A DNA stretch of 39,312 nucleotides from an uncultured Pelagibacteraceae bacterium (GTDB lineage: Bacteria; Pseudomonadota; Alphaproteobacteria; Pelagibacterales; Pelagibacteraceae). The stretch lies in assembly GCA_902633535.1 (NCBI GenBank), contig CACPGM010000001.1, positions 1 through 39,312 of the forward strand, read 5' to 3'. Within the stretch, counting starts at the first letter, position 1. Each line of letters opens with the position of its first letter. A program made the position numbers and the translations under genes. Below are positions 1 through 8,876 of this stretch, piece by piece. The notes beneath the pieces were generated by a model that had not been told where the DNA came from, made no database searches, and saw nothing but the letters and a program-made list of their open reading frames with translations.

Positions 1-49
1 TTATATATAATCAATAATTTAAAAATTAAAACTCGATAAAAAAATTAAG

Positions 50-1051
50 TTAAAAACCTATTAATTCGTGGATTTTTTTAACCTTATTTGACGCAATATT
101 ATTGGCTTTTTTGTGACCATCTGAAAGAATCTTATCTAAAAAATCTTTATTATCAATTAATTTTTTTATTTCTTTTGATATTGGTTCAACTTTTTCAACC
201 AGAACTTGCGAAAGACTTTCTTTAAACTCTGAAAAATTTTTTCCTTGAAAATCTTTTACTGATTTTTCTAAAGATGAATTGGTAAGACTTGAATATATAC
301 CTAAAAGATTTTTCGCTTCTGATCTCTTATCTAGTTCTTTAATACTTGATGGTAGCGGTAATGTATCTGTTTTTGCTTTTTTAATCTTATTAATTATTGT
401 GTCTTTATCATCAGTTAAATTAATTCTACTTGAATCAGATAATTCAGATTTGCTCATTTTTTTTGTTCCATCTTTCAAACTCATAATTCTTGAAAAATCT
501 TTTTGAATTAATGGTTCTGGTGCTTTTAAAAAATCATTTACTTCAAATTCATTATTAAATTTTTGAGCAATATCTCTACATAGCTCTAAGTGCTGTTTCT
601 GATCTTCCCCAACAGGAACGTGACTTGCATCATATAACAAAATATCTGCAGCCATTAATATTGGATACGAATAAAGCCCAATACTTGCTTTTTCTTTATC
701 TTTGCCTGCTTTCTCTTTAAATTGTGTCATTCTATTTAGCCAACCCATTCTAGCAACACAACTTAAAATCCATGCTGTCTCTGAGTGTGCTGGAACTGCC
801 GACTGATTAAAAATAATACTTTTGTTAGGATCTATTCCACTTGCGATAAATGTTGCAACCGTTTCTCTTATATTGTTTCTAAGTTCTTTAGGATTTTGCT
901 TAACTGTTATAGCATGTAAATCAACTACACAAAAAATACACTCATTACTATTATCATTATTGAGTTCAACAAAATTTTTTATTGCCCCTAAATAGTTTCC
1001 TAAATGAAGATTACCTGTTGGCTGAACACCTGAAAAAATTTTTTTTTTCAT
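50..1051 (-). CDS. trpS: Tryptophanyl-tRNA synthetase
   Basis: Charges tRNA-Trp with tryptophan using ATP in the cytoplasm. This is a class I synthetase of 333 residues, the usual bacterial length. The ATP-binding HIGH-type motif is PTGNLHLGN at residues 11-19 and the KMSKS loop is KKMSKS at 197-202. The Rossmann core includes the [10 protein letters not shown] stretch near 147-156, typical of TrpRS. The gene follows murJ with only two bases between the murJ stop and this ATG, so the two are almost certainly cotranscribed and translationally coupled. It ends 49 bases from the window edge in A/T-rich sequence where I see no convincing terminator. The family assignment is secure. Confidence 0.97.
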   Translation of the reverse strand: MKKKIFSGVQPTGNLHLGNYLGAIKNFVELNNDNSNECIFCVVDLHAITVKQNPKELRNNIRETVATFIASGIDPNKSIIFNQSAVPAHSETAWILSCVARMGWLNRMTQFKEKAGKDKEKASIGLYSYPILMAADILLYDASHVPVGEDQKQHLELCRDIAQKFNNEFEVNDFLKAPEPLIQKDFSRIMSLKDGTKKMSKSELSDSSRINLTDDKDTIINKIKKAKTDTLPLPSSIKELDKRSEAKNLLGIYSSLTNSSLEKSVKDFQGKNFSEFKESLSQVLVEKVEPISKEIKKLIDNKDFLDKILSDGHKKANNIASNKVKKIHELIGF

Positions 1052-1053
1052 AA

Positions 1054-2583
1054 CTAATACTTTAATTTAATATCTTCATATTTGAAAGCTTTGATAAACA
1101 ATGAAAGTAATAAATAAAATGAAAGACCTAAGAAAACAGATAAAATTAGATAAAGAGATTTAAAGTTAAAACTATACTCAAGTTGGTTTTCAAAAACAGA
1201 AATGACATATTGAAAAAATATACCCATTAAAATTGAAGAAAAAATTATCTTACAAAATCTTATTATAAAAATGCTATTAAATCTAAATAGGTCTCTATTT
1301 CTTAAAAAAATAAATAAGATCAACGAATTAAACCAAGATGAAATTGTTGTGGCAATTGGAATAATTATAAAACCTAAACTTTTAAAATAATATAGGCTTA
1401 AAAAAATATTTAGAGATACAGATATTAAAGAAATATAAAAAGGAGTCTTGGTATCATTATTTGCAAAGAAAAAAGTTGAAAAAACTTTAATTAGCGCAAA
1501 AGCAGGAAGGCCTAAGCCAAAATAATAAAGTGCTTTTGCTGAATTAATGACAGATATTTTATCAAAAGAACCATAACCAAATAATGCTGAAATAATTTCC
1601 TCTGATCCAATGAAAAGAGCAACAGATGCTGGTAAGCTTAAAAACATACTTAGCTCTAAAGCTTTATTTTGAATTAATAAAATTTTTTGTCTTTTTTTTA
1701 AATGAACGTATTTAGACAGCTGAGGTAAAACTACAACGCCTATTGCTATCCCTGCTATAGCTAGATTTATTTGATATATTCGATCCGCATAATATAAATA
1801 AGATACTGCACTTGCTTGAAATGAAGCAATAATTGTACCAACTAAAATATTTATTTGGGTAACCCCAGATGAAAATATGCTTGGTAAAAGTTTTTTAAAA
1901 AAAGTTTTTACTTTATTATTTATAGAAAATCTAAAATTAAACTTTACCAAATAAAATTTACGCACAAACTTATATAAAAATAATAATTGCAAAAGCCCAG
2001 CTACTGAAACTCCGTAGGAAAGATAATAAATTATTTCATCGTCCAAATATTTGCCAAATAAAAGAATACCTACTAGAACCAAATTCAAAATAATTGGTGC
2101 AGCAGAAGCAGCTGCAAATCTATTATGAGAATTAAGTATTGCTGCAAAGAAAGAGGACAAACTTACAAACATTAAAAATGGAAAAGTGATTCTAGTTAAA
2201 TGTATTGCCAAATCAATTTTTTTGCTATCCCCCACAAATCCTGGAGCTATTATATTTACAACAATTGGCATAAAAATTTCTGCGATTAAAACCAAAGCCA
2301 ACAACCCTAAAAATAATAAATTGAAAATTTTATTACCAAAAGTATTTGCTTTTGATTTACCTTTTACCAACTCAGATGTATAGCTTGGTATAAAAGCGGC
2401 ATTAAATGTACCTTCAGCGAACAATCTTCTAAAGGTATTTGGAATCCTAAACGCTACAAAAAAAACATCAGCTAAAAAACTTGTTCCGAGAAAAACTGCA
2501 ATTAAAACATCTCTTAAATAACCAAGTAATCTGCTGATTATAGTATAAAAACCAAAAGTCCCTGTTGACTTAACTAAGTTCAT
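1054..2583 (-). CDS. murJ: Lipid II flippase MurJ (MviN family)
   Basis: Integral inner-membrane protein that flips lipid II, the peptidoglycan precursor, to the periplasmic side. The 509 residues fit the family. The N-terminus shows the family pattern: [23 protein letters not shown] at residues 7-29, then [22 protein letters not shown] near 46-67, with conserved Arg and Glu residues. About 14 hydrophobic segments follow. It is first in a murJ-trpS pair and is divergent from maeB, sharing a 50-base intergenic region. The ATG at 2583 puts the conserved N-terminal motif at the expected place. Assignment is by motif and topology. Confidence 0.95.
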   Translation of the reverse strand: MNLVKSTGTFGFYTIISRLLGYLRDVLIAVFLGTSFLADVFFVAFRIPNTFRRLFAEGTFNAAFIPSYTSELVKGKSKANTFGNKIFNLLFLGLLALVLIAEIFMPIVVNIIAPGFVGDSKKIDLAIHLTRITFPFLMFVSLSSFFAAILNSHNRFAAASAAPIILNLVLVGILLFGKYLDDEIIYYLSYGVSVAGLLQLLFLYKFVRKFYLVKFNFRFSINNKVKTFFKKLLPSIFSSGVTQINILVGTIIASFQASAVSYLYYADRIYQINLAIAGIAIGVVVLPQLSKYVHLKKRQKILLIQNKALELSMFLSLPASVALFIGSEEIISALFGYGSFDKISVINSAKALYYFGLGLPAFALIKVFSTFFFANNDTKTPFYISLISVSLNIFLSLYYFKSLGFIIIPIATTISSWFNSLILFIFLRNRDLFRFNSIFIIRFCKIIFSSILMGIFFQYVISVFENQLEYSFNFKSLYLILSVFLGLSFYLLLSLFIKAFKYEDIKLKY

Positions 2584-2633
2584 AAATCATATTAGTCTTA
2601 ATTTTACCCCATTTGTACACCTAATTAACATAA

Positions 2634-4916
2634 ATGAAAAAAACAAAAATCGATCATTACACAGATAAAGAAGCTCTAGAATTTCACAGTCATAAAAAGC
2701 CTGGGAAGATTGAAATTACATCCTCAAAAAATATGACTACAAAGAGAGATCTTGCTCTGGCATATTCGCCAGGTGTGGCTGCCCCAGTAAGAGCTATAAG
2801 TAATAACCCTCAGGCTGCATACGACTATACTAGTAAAGGAAATCTTGTTGCTGTTATAAGTAATGGATCAGCAATTTTAGGTATGGGAAATCTTGGTGCA
2901 TTAGCATCTAAACCAGTAATGGAAGGGAAAGCTGTTTTATTTAAAAGATTTGCTGATATTGACTCCATTGACCTTGAAATTGACTCTGAAAATCCAGACG
3001 AAATTGTAAATAGTATTAAGAATTTTGCTCCTAGTTTTGGAGGTATAAACCTTGAAGATATCGCTGCTCCAAATTGTTTTATTATTGAGGAAAAACTAAA
3101 AGAAGTTTTAGATATTCCTGTTTTTCATGATGACCAGCATGGTACAGCAATAATTACTACCGCGGCATTAATTAATGCACTTGATATTAGTAAGAAAAAA
3201 ATAAATAAAATTAAAATTGTTGTAAATGGTGCAGGAGCCTCGGCTATGGCGTGTACTAACTTATTTAAGAAAAGTGGAGTTCCACAAAAAAATATTACTA
3301 TGGTCGATAGAACAGGTGTAATTTTTAAAGGTAGAGAAAATTTAAATAAGTGGAAATCTAGTCATGCTATCGAAACTAAAGACAGGTCATTAGATGAAGC
3401 TATTAAAAATGCAGATGTATTTTTAGGTTTATCAGCAAAAGGTGCTTTAACGAAAGAAATGGTAAAAAAAATGGCTAAGGATCCAATTATATTTGCGTGC
3501 GCGAATCCTGATCCAGAAATTACACCTGAAGAAGTTGAAGAAGTTAGAAACGATGCAATAATTGCAACTGGAAGATCAGATTATCCAAATCAGGTAAATA
3601 ATCTAATTGGTTTTCCTTATATATTTAGAGGTGCTTTAGATGTTAGATCAAAAACAATCAATGAAGAAATGAAAGTTGCAGCAGCACATGCAATTGCCAA
3701 CTTAGCAAAAGAAGATGTTCCAGATGAAGTTGTCGCTGCAATGGGAGGTGAAAGACCTCATTATGGTAAAGATTATATAATTCCATCAACATTTGATCCA
3801 AGATTAATTAGCGTAATTCCTTCAGCTGTTGCTAAAGCTGCAATAGATACTGGTGTAGCAAGAATAAAAATTGAAGATTTCGATTTATATAAAGATCAAC
3901 TTAAACAAAGATTAGATCCAACTGTAACAATTATGCAAGGTGTACATAGTTATATTAAGAAAAAACAAAAAAAAGTTGTATTCGCAGATGGTGAAGATGA
4001 AAATACACTTAAAGCAGCCATAGCTTTTAAAAATTCTAAATTAGGAATACCTATCTTGATCGGAAAAGAAGAATTAATTAAAAATCAAATTAAAAATATT
4101 GGTTATAATGAAAATTTCGATATCGAAATAGTTAATTCAAAAGATAAATCAAAAAGAGAGAGATATGTAAAATATTTATTTAAAAAACTTCAAAGACAAA
4201 AAGGTATGTTGGAATGGGATTGTGATAGACTAATTAGAAATGATAGAGTGATTTGGTCCTCTTGTATGGTTGCCTGTGGTGATGCAGATGCGATGATTAC
4301 AGGAAATACAAGAAGATATTCTGCATCTCTTGAAAAAATAACTCAAGTCGTCGAACCGAGAACTGGAGAAATAATGTTTGGCCTGAATTTAATTGTTAAT
4401 AGAGGTAAAACTATTTTTATTTGTGATACGTCTGTAATCGAATATCCAGACGCAAAGCAATTGGCAGAAATGGCAAAATCAGCAGCAAGGGTTGTAAGAC
4501 TGTTTGGTTTTGACCCTAAGATTGCTTTTTTATCTCACTCAACCTTTGGTCAACCAGCTACTGATAGAACAAAAAGACTAAGTGATGCAGTAGAATTATT
4601 AAAAAAAGAAAAAGTTAATTTTAAATTTGATGGAGAAATGCAGCCAGATGTAGCATTAGAGGAAATTTATAAAGATCTTTATCCATTTTCTGAGATTGTT
4701 GGAAACTCAAATGTTTTAATAATGCCAAGTCAACATAGTGCTGCAATATCATATAAAATGATTAAGTCTATGAGTAGAGCAAAAGTAATAGGTCCATTAT
4801 TAATTGGCTTAGGATTGCCGATCGAAATTGCTCCTTTGCGAACTTCCACATCTGAAATTTTAAATTTAGCCTCAATCGCAGCTTATTCTGCTGATGTGAT
4901 TGATTATAAAAATTAA
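2634..4916 (+). CDS. maeB: NADP-dependent malic enzyme with C-terminal phosphotransacetylase-like domain
   Basis: Oxidatively decarboxylates malate to pyruvate, linking the TCA cycle to pyruvate and NADPH supply. At 760 residues it has the long two-domain MaeB architecture. Residues 1-430 are the malic enzyme part: AYSPGVAAP at 43-51, the catalytic-lysine region GNLGALASKPVMEGKA at 85-100, metal-binding ED at 141-142, HDDQHGTA at 165-172 and the nucleotide-binding GAGASA at 199-204. From about 433 the phosphotransacetylase-like domain begins. In characterised MaeB proteins that domain usually regulates activity by acetyl-CoA binding and does not catalyse phosphate transfer. The gene stands alone, divergent from murJ and convergent with dolP (adjacent stops, no gap). 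Confidence 0.96.
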   Translation: MKKTKIDHYTDKEALEFHSHKKPGKIEITSSKNMTTKRDLALAYSPGVAAPVRAISNNPQAAYDYTSKGNLVAVISNGSAILGMGNLGALASKPVMEGKAVLFKRFADIDSIDLEIDSENPDEIVNSIKNFAPSFGGINLEDIAAPNCFIIEEKLKEVLDIPVFHDDQHGTAIITTAALINALDISKKKINKIKIVVNGAGASAMACTNLFKKSGVPQKNITMVDRTGVIFKGRENLNKWKSSHAIETKDRSLDEAIKNADVFLGLSAKGALTKEMVKKMAKDPIIFACANPDPEITPEEVEEVRNDAIIATGRSDYPNQVNNLIGFPYIFRGALDVRSKTINEEMKVAAAHAIANLAKEDVPDEVVAAMGGERPHYGKDYIIPSTFDPRLISVIPSAVAKAAIDTGVARIKIEDFDLYKDQLKQRLDPTVTIMQGVHSYIKKKQKKVVFADGEDENTLKAAIAFKNSKLGIPILIGKEELIKNQIKNIGYNENFDIEIVNSKDKSKRERYVKYLFKKLQRQKGMLEWDCDRLIRNDRVIWSSCMVACGDADAMITGNTRRYSASLEKITQVVEPRTGEIMFGLNLIVNRGKTIFICDTSVIEYPDAKQLAEMAKSAARVVRLFGFDPKIAFLSHSTFGQPATDRTKRLSDAVELLKKEKVNFKFDGEMQPDVALEEIYKDLYPFSEIVGNSNVLIMPSQHSAAISYKMIKSMSRAKVIGPLLIGLGLPIEIAPLRTSTSEILNLASIAAYSADVIDYKN

Positions 4917-5510
4917 TTAATCTTTTTGAATTCTTAAATCATCTACAAGAATTATACTAGCAATGACATCTTCAACATCTAAAATTTCTTTTGCTTCTTG
5001 TATTACTTCAGTTTTTTCGTCTGCTGTTAAAGAAATTCCGTATACATAGATTTTCTTTTTATAAGTATCAATTTGATAATTAGTTGCTTTTATCTTTTTA
5101 TTTAAAATTAGGGCAGTTCTTAATTGGGAAGTAATTAAGAGATCTTTTGCTGATTGTTTAAAATTAAAATCTTCTTTAATTTTAATATCATTTCTTACCG
5201 ACCTCGCACCTTTGGTTTCCCATGCTAATTTTGTTAATTTAAGTTTTTCTTCAGGATTATCTACTTTTCCTGTTAAGAAAATTCTTCCATCTAAAATCTT
5301 TAATTTAACTGATAAAAGATATTTTTTATCTATTAATAAAATTCTTGCAGATAAATTTTTTTGCATAATTGAGTCATCGATCTGGGTGCCCACTGATCTT
5401 GGGTCAAAAGCAACACTCACACCTGTTCCAAAAATACCTTTAGAAGAAACCCCAACACATCCTGCCAAAATTAAGCCAATAAATAAAATTGTTATAAATT
5501 TATTTTTCAT
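4917..5510 (-). CDS. dolP: Outer-membrane lipoprotein with two BON domains, DolP (YraP)-like
   Basis: Probable outer-membrane-anchored periplasmic lipoprotein supporting envelope integrity. The signal peptide ends in a lipobox, LAGC at residues 15-18, with the lipidated Cys at 18. The segment DPRSVGTQIDD at 36-46 is almost identical to the same region of E. coli DolP (recalled, not searched). Two BON domains follow, about 47-115 and 123-193, giving 197 residues against about 191 in E. coli. The start overlaps the end of rsmI by 11 bases. In E. coli dolP, rsmI and lpoA also sit in one neighbourhood, which supports the DolP assignment over a generic OsmY-like BON protein. Confidence 0.85.
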   Translation of the reverse strand: MKNKFITILFIGLILAGCVGVSSKGIFGTGVSVAFDPRSVGTQIDDSIMQKNLSARILLIDKKYLLSVKLKILDGRIFLTGKVDNPEEKLKLTKLAWETKGARSVRNDIKIKEDFNFKQSAKDLLITSQLRTALILNKKIKATNYQIDTYKKKIYVYGISLTADEKTEVIQEAKEILDVEDVIASIILVDDLRIQKD

Positions 5511-6360
5511 TTTTTAATTTAATACAATAATTATAAATCTCTTTTTTTGGAACTTTACTAGTTTGTCCAATTAAATCCGTAATTTCTTTAGTGCTTAATT
5601 TATTTATTATTTTTTCTATAATTCTTTTATCTGATTCACTTAATATAAGTAATTTTTTTTTATCTGATTTTTTTTCTGATAATACCACTGTAAGCTCACC
5701 TTTAAGATCTTTGGTAAAAAGATCTAATTGATCAACATTAAATCTTAAATACTCCTCATAAAATTTTGAAATCTCTCTACATATTAATATTTTCCTACCT
5801 TTAAAATAGTATTTTATATATGGGATACATTTGTTAATTTTTTTTGGTGAAATAAAGAAAATCAGACTATAATTAAAATCTGACAAAAAACCTAAGTTTT
5901 CTTTTATCAATTTCTCTTTATCAGGAAAAAAACCATAAAAAAAATATTGATCTGAAAAACCACTTACAGAAATTGCAGTTGTTACAGCAGAAGGTCCAGG
6001 AAGCGCAATTATATTTATATTGTTTTTTAAACATTCATTAACCAAAACTCTACCTGGGTCTGAAATACTTGGTGTTCCTGCATCTGATACTATTGAAATT
6101 AAATTTTTATCTTTTAATAAGTTAATAATTTTATGTAAATTGCTAACTTCATTAAATTTATGGTTAGAAATTAATTTTGATTTGATGTTAAATTTTTTTA
6201 ATAAATTTTTAGAAACTCTAGTATCTTCACATAATATAAAATCAGAACTTTTTAGAACTTCAACCGCACGATATGTAATATCCCCTAAATTTCCAATTGG
6301 TGTCGGTACTAAATATAACCCTTTTTTTAATTTATTATTCTGCAATATCGAGTTTACCAT
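5500..6360 (-). CDS. rsmI: 16S rRNA (cytidine1402-2'-O)-methyltransferase
   Basis: S-adenosylmethionine-dependent enzyme that 2'-O-methylates C1402 in the decoding centre of 16S rRNA. It belongs to the tetrapyrrole-methylase-like (class III) fold. Visible family motifs are VPTPIGNLGDIT at 18-29, CEDTR at 44-48, SDAGTPSISDPG at 92-103 and PGPSA at 121-125. Its 286 residues match the family. It is upstream of and overlaps dolP, and is divergent from the LpoA-like gene, whose start is 34 bases away. Assignment is firm. Confidence 0.95.
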   Translation of the reverse strand: MVNSILQNNKLKKGLYLVPTPIGNLGDITYRAVEVLKSSDFILCEDTRVSKNLLKKFNIKSKLISNHKFNEVSNLHKIINLLKDKNLISIVSDAGTPSISDPGRVLVNECLKNNINIIALPGPSAVTTAISVSGFSDQYFFYGFFPDKEKLIKENLGFLSDFNYSLIFFISPKKINKCIPYIKYYFKGRKILICREISKFYEEYLRFNVDQLDLFTKDLKGELTVVLSEKKSDKKKLLILSESDKRIIEKIINKLSTKEITDLIGQTSKVPKKEIYNYCIKLKNEK

Positions 6361-6380
6361 AATTTAAACAGTATTAATGC

Positions 6381-6386
6381 TATAGT
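6381..6386 (+). promoter_or_regulatory. Candidate extended -10 box for the LpoA-like gene
   Basis: TATAGT preceded by TG plus one base, ending 8 bases before the ATG at 6395. With normal -10 to start spacing the transcript would begin about two bases before the ATG, so it would be essentially leaderless. No Shine-Dalgarno is visible. This is inferred from sequence only, and A/T richness makes chance matches likely. Confidence 0.4.
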
Positions 6387-6394
6387 ATTATCAA

Positions 6395-7549
6395 ATGTAT
6401 AAATTTTTTAGAATTCTTTTTTTATTATTATTGAATTTTGTAATATTTAATAATCAAAGTTACGCCGAGGAAATTAAAATTAAAATTGGTCTATTAGTGC
6501 CTTTATCAGGTGATAATAGTGCTTTAGGCGAACAAATTGTGAAAGCTACTCGTTTAGCACTAAAAGATATTGGTTCTGATAAGATCGAAATATATCCTAA
6601 AGATACAAAATCAAACCCAAAAGCAACCTTACGATCAGCTAAAGAGTTTAATCAAGTTGGGATTAAATTAGTTATCGGTCCAATTTTTTATAAAAACCTT
6701 GAGTATTTAGATGAAGTCAAAGATCTTACCTTTCTATCTTTTACAAATAAAACTTTAGATCTGCCAAAAAACGTTATCAGCGCTGGTGTAAATTCTACCT
6801 CTCAACTTAACACAATAAAGAAGTTCCTTGAACTTAATGAAATAAAAAAATCAATTTTTTTAATTCCAAATTCAAATTATGATATGGAAATCAAACAAGG
6901 TATTAAAGGTTCAAAAATTAAAACTTTCAAACAATTCTATTATGATAATGAGCCAACAAAACTAACACAACAAATCGAAAAGATAACTAACTATGGAGTT
7001 AGAAAGCAAAATTTAATTGATGAAATAACAAGGCTTGAAAATTCAGAAGATTTAAACAAAGAAAAAAAAATCGAAAACCTTAAAAAAAGATATACTCTAG
7101 GGAAGGTAAAATTTGACTCAGTTATAATTGCCGACTTTGATGAAAGTCTTAAAAGTGTAATAACTTCTTTGCTTTATACAGATGTTTCGCCAAAAGATAA
7201 ATATTTCATAACCTTTAACCAATGGTTTGATGAAAGTTTATTAAATGAAACAAGCTCTCATCCAATTTATTATCCATCAATAAATAAAAATAATTTAGAA
7301 AATTTCAAAAAAAAATTTTTTATTCAATTTAATCAAAATCCAAATCATTTATCGTTATTAAGTTATGATTTAGTCGGTTTGATTTATTATCTTTTATCAA
7401 ATAATGAAATTGATCAAATGAGTAAAGTATTTAACGCTCAAAATTCCTTTAAAGGAAAAATTGGTATCTTTGATATCAAAAACAATAAAATTAATCATCG
7501 TTTAAATTTTTATAAAGTTGAAAAAGGATTGCTTAAAGAAATTTTTTAA
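6395..7549 (+). CDS. Periplasmic binding-fold protein, LpoA-like penicillin-binding-protein activator
   Basis: Exported protein of 384 residues with a type I periplasmic-binding fold. Residues 1-24 form a signal peptide ending SYA before EEIK; there is no lipobox Cys, unlike E. coli LpoA. The core begins KIGLLVPLSGDNSALGEQIV near 29-48, as in LivJ and the LpoA C-terminal domain. It lacks the N-terminal TPR half of gammaproteobacterial LpoA. It is divergent from rsmI and dolP, repeating the lpoA-rsmI-dolP association of E. coli, and this favours a role in peptidoglycan synthase activation. An amino-acid ABC transporter binding protein is the alternative, but no transporter genes are nearby. 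Its 3' end overlaps rdgB by 17 bases in convergent orientation. Confidence 0.75.
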   Translation: MYKFFRILFLLLLNFVIFNNQSYAEEIKIKIGLLVPLSGDNSALGEQIVKATRLALKDIGSDKIEIYPKDTKSNPKATLRSAKEFNQVGIKLVIGPIFYKNLEYLDEVKDLTFLSFTNKTLDLPKNVISAGVNSTSQLNTIKKFLELNEIKKSIFLIPNSNYDMEIKQGIKGSKIKTFKQFYYDNEPTKLTQQIEKITNYGVRKQNLIDEITRLENSEDLNKEKKIENLKKRYTLGKVKFDSVIIADFDESLKSVITSLLYTDVSPKDKYFITFNQWFDESLLNETSSHPIYYPSINKNNLENFKKKFFIQFNQNPNHLSLLSYDLVGLIYYLLSNNEIDQMSKVFNAQNSFKGKIGIFDIKNNKINHRLNFYKVEKGLLKEIF

Positions 7550-8135
7550 TTTTTTTAAAAGCTTGGAAACGATGATCCATTTTATATTTTTTCAAAGAAC
7601 TCATCTCTCCAAATGTTTTATTTTCTTTATTAGGTATAAATATTGAATCATATCCAAAACCATTTATGCCTTTTGGTTTTTGTGAAATGGTCCCTTCAAC
7701 TTTACCTCTTACACAAATAATTTTTTTATCTAAAAGGCTAATTGAAAGTACACAAATAAATCTTGCTTTGATCTTTTTGTTTTTCCAGTTTTTATCTTTT
7801 TTAGTTAATTCTCTATAAACTTTTTTTATGGCTTTTTTAAAGTCACCATTTCTACCAGCCCATCTGGAGGAATAAATTCCAGGGGCTTTATTTAAAAAAT
7901 CTATCTCTAAACCAGAGTCATCTGCGAGACAAATTAAATTTGTTTTTTTTGAAAAAAATTTTGATTTTATTAATGAATTTTCCTCAAATGAAGTTCCATT
8001 TTCTTTTGGACTTTTTAAATTAAAATCTGAAGTCGAAAAAATTCTAATATATTTTGGCAATAATTCTCTTATTTCTTTTAATTTACCTTGATTATTAGTG
8101 CCAATTAAAAGATTAATAATTTTTTTCATCTGCAT
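7533..8135 (-). CDS. rdgB: XTP/dITP diphosphatase (non-canonical purine NTP pyrophosphatase)
   Basis: Hydrolyses dITP, ITP and XTP to monophosphates, keeping deaminated purines out of nucleic acids. The 200 residues carry the HAM1 family signatures: substrate-binding TNNQGK at 13-18, catalytic ADDSGLEI at 71-78, the SSRWAG stretch near 89-94, and GFGYDSIFIP near 159-168. Two in-frame ATGs (8135 and 8129) are six bases apart and either could be used. It is divergent from grpE across 36 bases. In many alphaproteobacteria hrcA accompanies grpE; no hrcA is present here. Confidence 0.95.
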   Translation of the reverse strand: MQMKKIINLLIGTNNQGKLKEIRELLPKYIRIFSTSDFNLKSPKENGTSFEENSLIKSKFFSKKTNLICLADDSGLEIDFLNKAPGIYSSRWAGRNGDFKKAIKKVYRELTKKDKNWKNKKIKARFICVLSISLLDKKIICVRGKVEGTISQKPKGINGFGYDSIFIPNKENKTFGEMSSLKKYKMDHRFQAFKKIKKFL

Positions 8136-8171
8136 CTAGCAATTATAGAATTTAATACCATATAAACATCA

Positions 8172-8813
8172 ATGGAAAAAGGACAAGAACAAAAACCTGA
8201 TAACGATACTAATGTATCAGAAGGCAAGAATGATACAGATAAAGTTGAAAATAAAAATAATTTAGAGGACGAAAATGAGATCAAAAACGAAGATGATCAA
8301 ATTTCACCTGAAGAAAAATTAATAGAACTAGAAGATAAATTAGCAAGAGCTTTTGCCGAAATGGAAAATCAAAGAAGACGTTTTGAAAAGGAAAAAGAAG
8401 ATGCCTTTGAATATGGTGGATTTTCATTTGCTAAAGAAGCATTAAATTTAATTGACAATTTAGAGAGATCAAAACAAGTTTTAAAAAATGATCAGAAATT
8501 AAAAAATACAGAAGCATTGACAAAAATCTTGGAACATTTGGACATTATTAATAAGGATATAATTTCAATTTTTAACAAAAATAATATTAAACCAATTGAA
8601 TGTTTAAATAAAAAATTGGATCCAAATTTTCATCAAGCGATGATGGAAATTGAGGATGATCAAAAAGACCCTGGAACTATTGTTCAAGAAATTCAAAAAG
8701 GTTTTACCATTAAAGACAGGTTGCTAAGACCTTCTTTAGTTGGGGTTTCTAAGAAAACAGAAAATAAAAATCAAGAAACTCATGAAAACCAAGAAAACAA
8801 GGAAAATAATTAA
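8172..8813 (+). CDS. grpE: GrpE nucleotide exchange factor
   Basis: Cochaperone that releases ADP from DnaK. The 213 residues show an acidic, Asn/Glu-rich N-terminal tail (about 1-48), a long helix with coiled-coil character (about 50-110) containing ENQRRRFEKEKEDAFEYG, and the C-terminal beta domain with NFHQAMMEIED and the end motif RLLRPSLVGVSK. A hydrophilic tail rich in Asn and Glu follows. It is first in grpE-dnaK-dnaJ. The 63-base gap to dnaK holds a separate heat-shock-type promoter, so dnaK can be transcribed independently. Confidence 0.95.
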   Translation: MEKGQEQKPDNDTNVSEGKNDTDKVENKNNLEDENEIKNEDDQISPEEKLIELEDKLARAFAEMENQRRRFEKEKEDAFEYGGFSFAKEALNLIDNLERSKQVLKNDQKLKNTEALTKILEHLDIINKDIISIFNKNNIKPIECLNKKLDPNFHQAMMEIEDDQKDPGTIVQEIQKGFTIKDRLLRPSLVGVSKKTENKNQETHENQENKENN

Positions 8814-8825
8814 TGTTTATATCAA

Positions 8826-8853
8826 CTTGTAGAATAAGATTTAACCCCTATAT
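8826..8853 (+). promoter_or_regulatory. RpoH (sigma-32)-type heat-shock promoter of dnaK
   Basis: CTTG at 8826-8829, a 17-base spacer, then CCTATAT at 8847-8853. This fits the alphaproteobacterial sigma-32 consensus CTTG-N17/18-CYTATNT exactly, and CCCC at 8845-8848 also suits the E. coli form. A start a few bases after 8853 would leave a leader of about 15-18 bases carrying a purine-rich GAAAGAGAG-like ribosome-binding stretch before the dnaK ATG at 8877. No CIRCE operator is visible. Confidence 0.75.
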
Positions 8854-8876
8854 GAAGAAAGAGAGAATTTAATATT

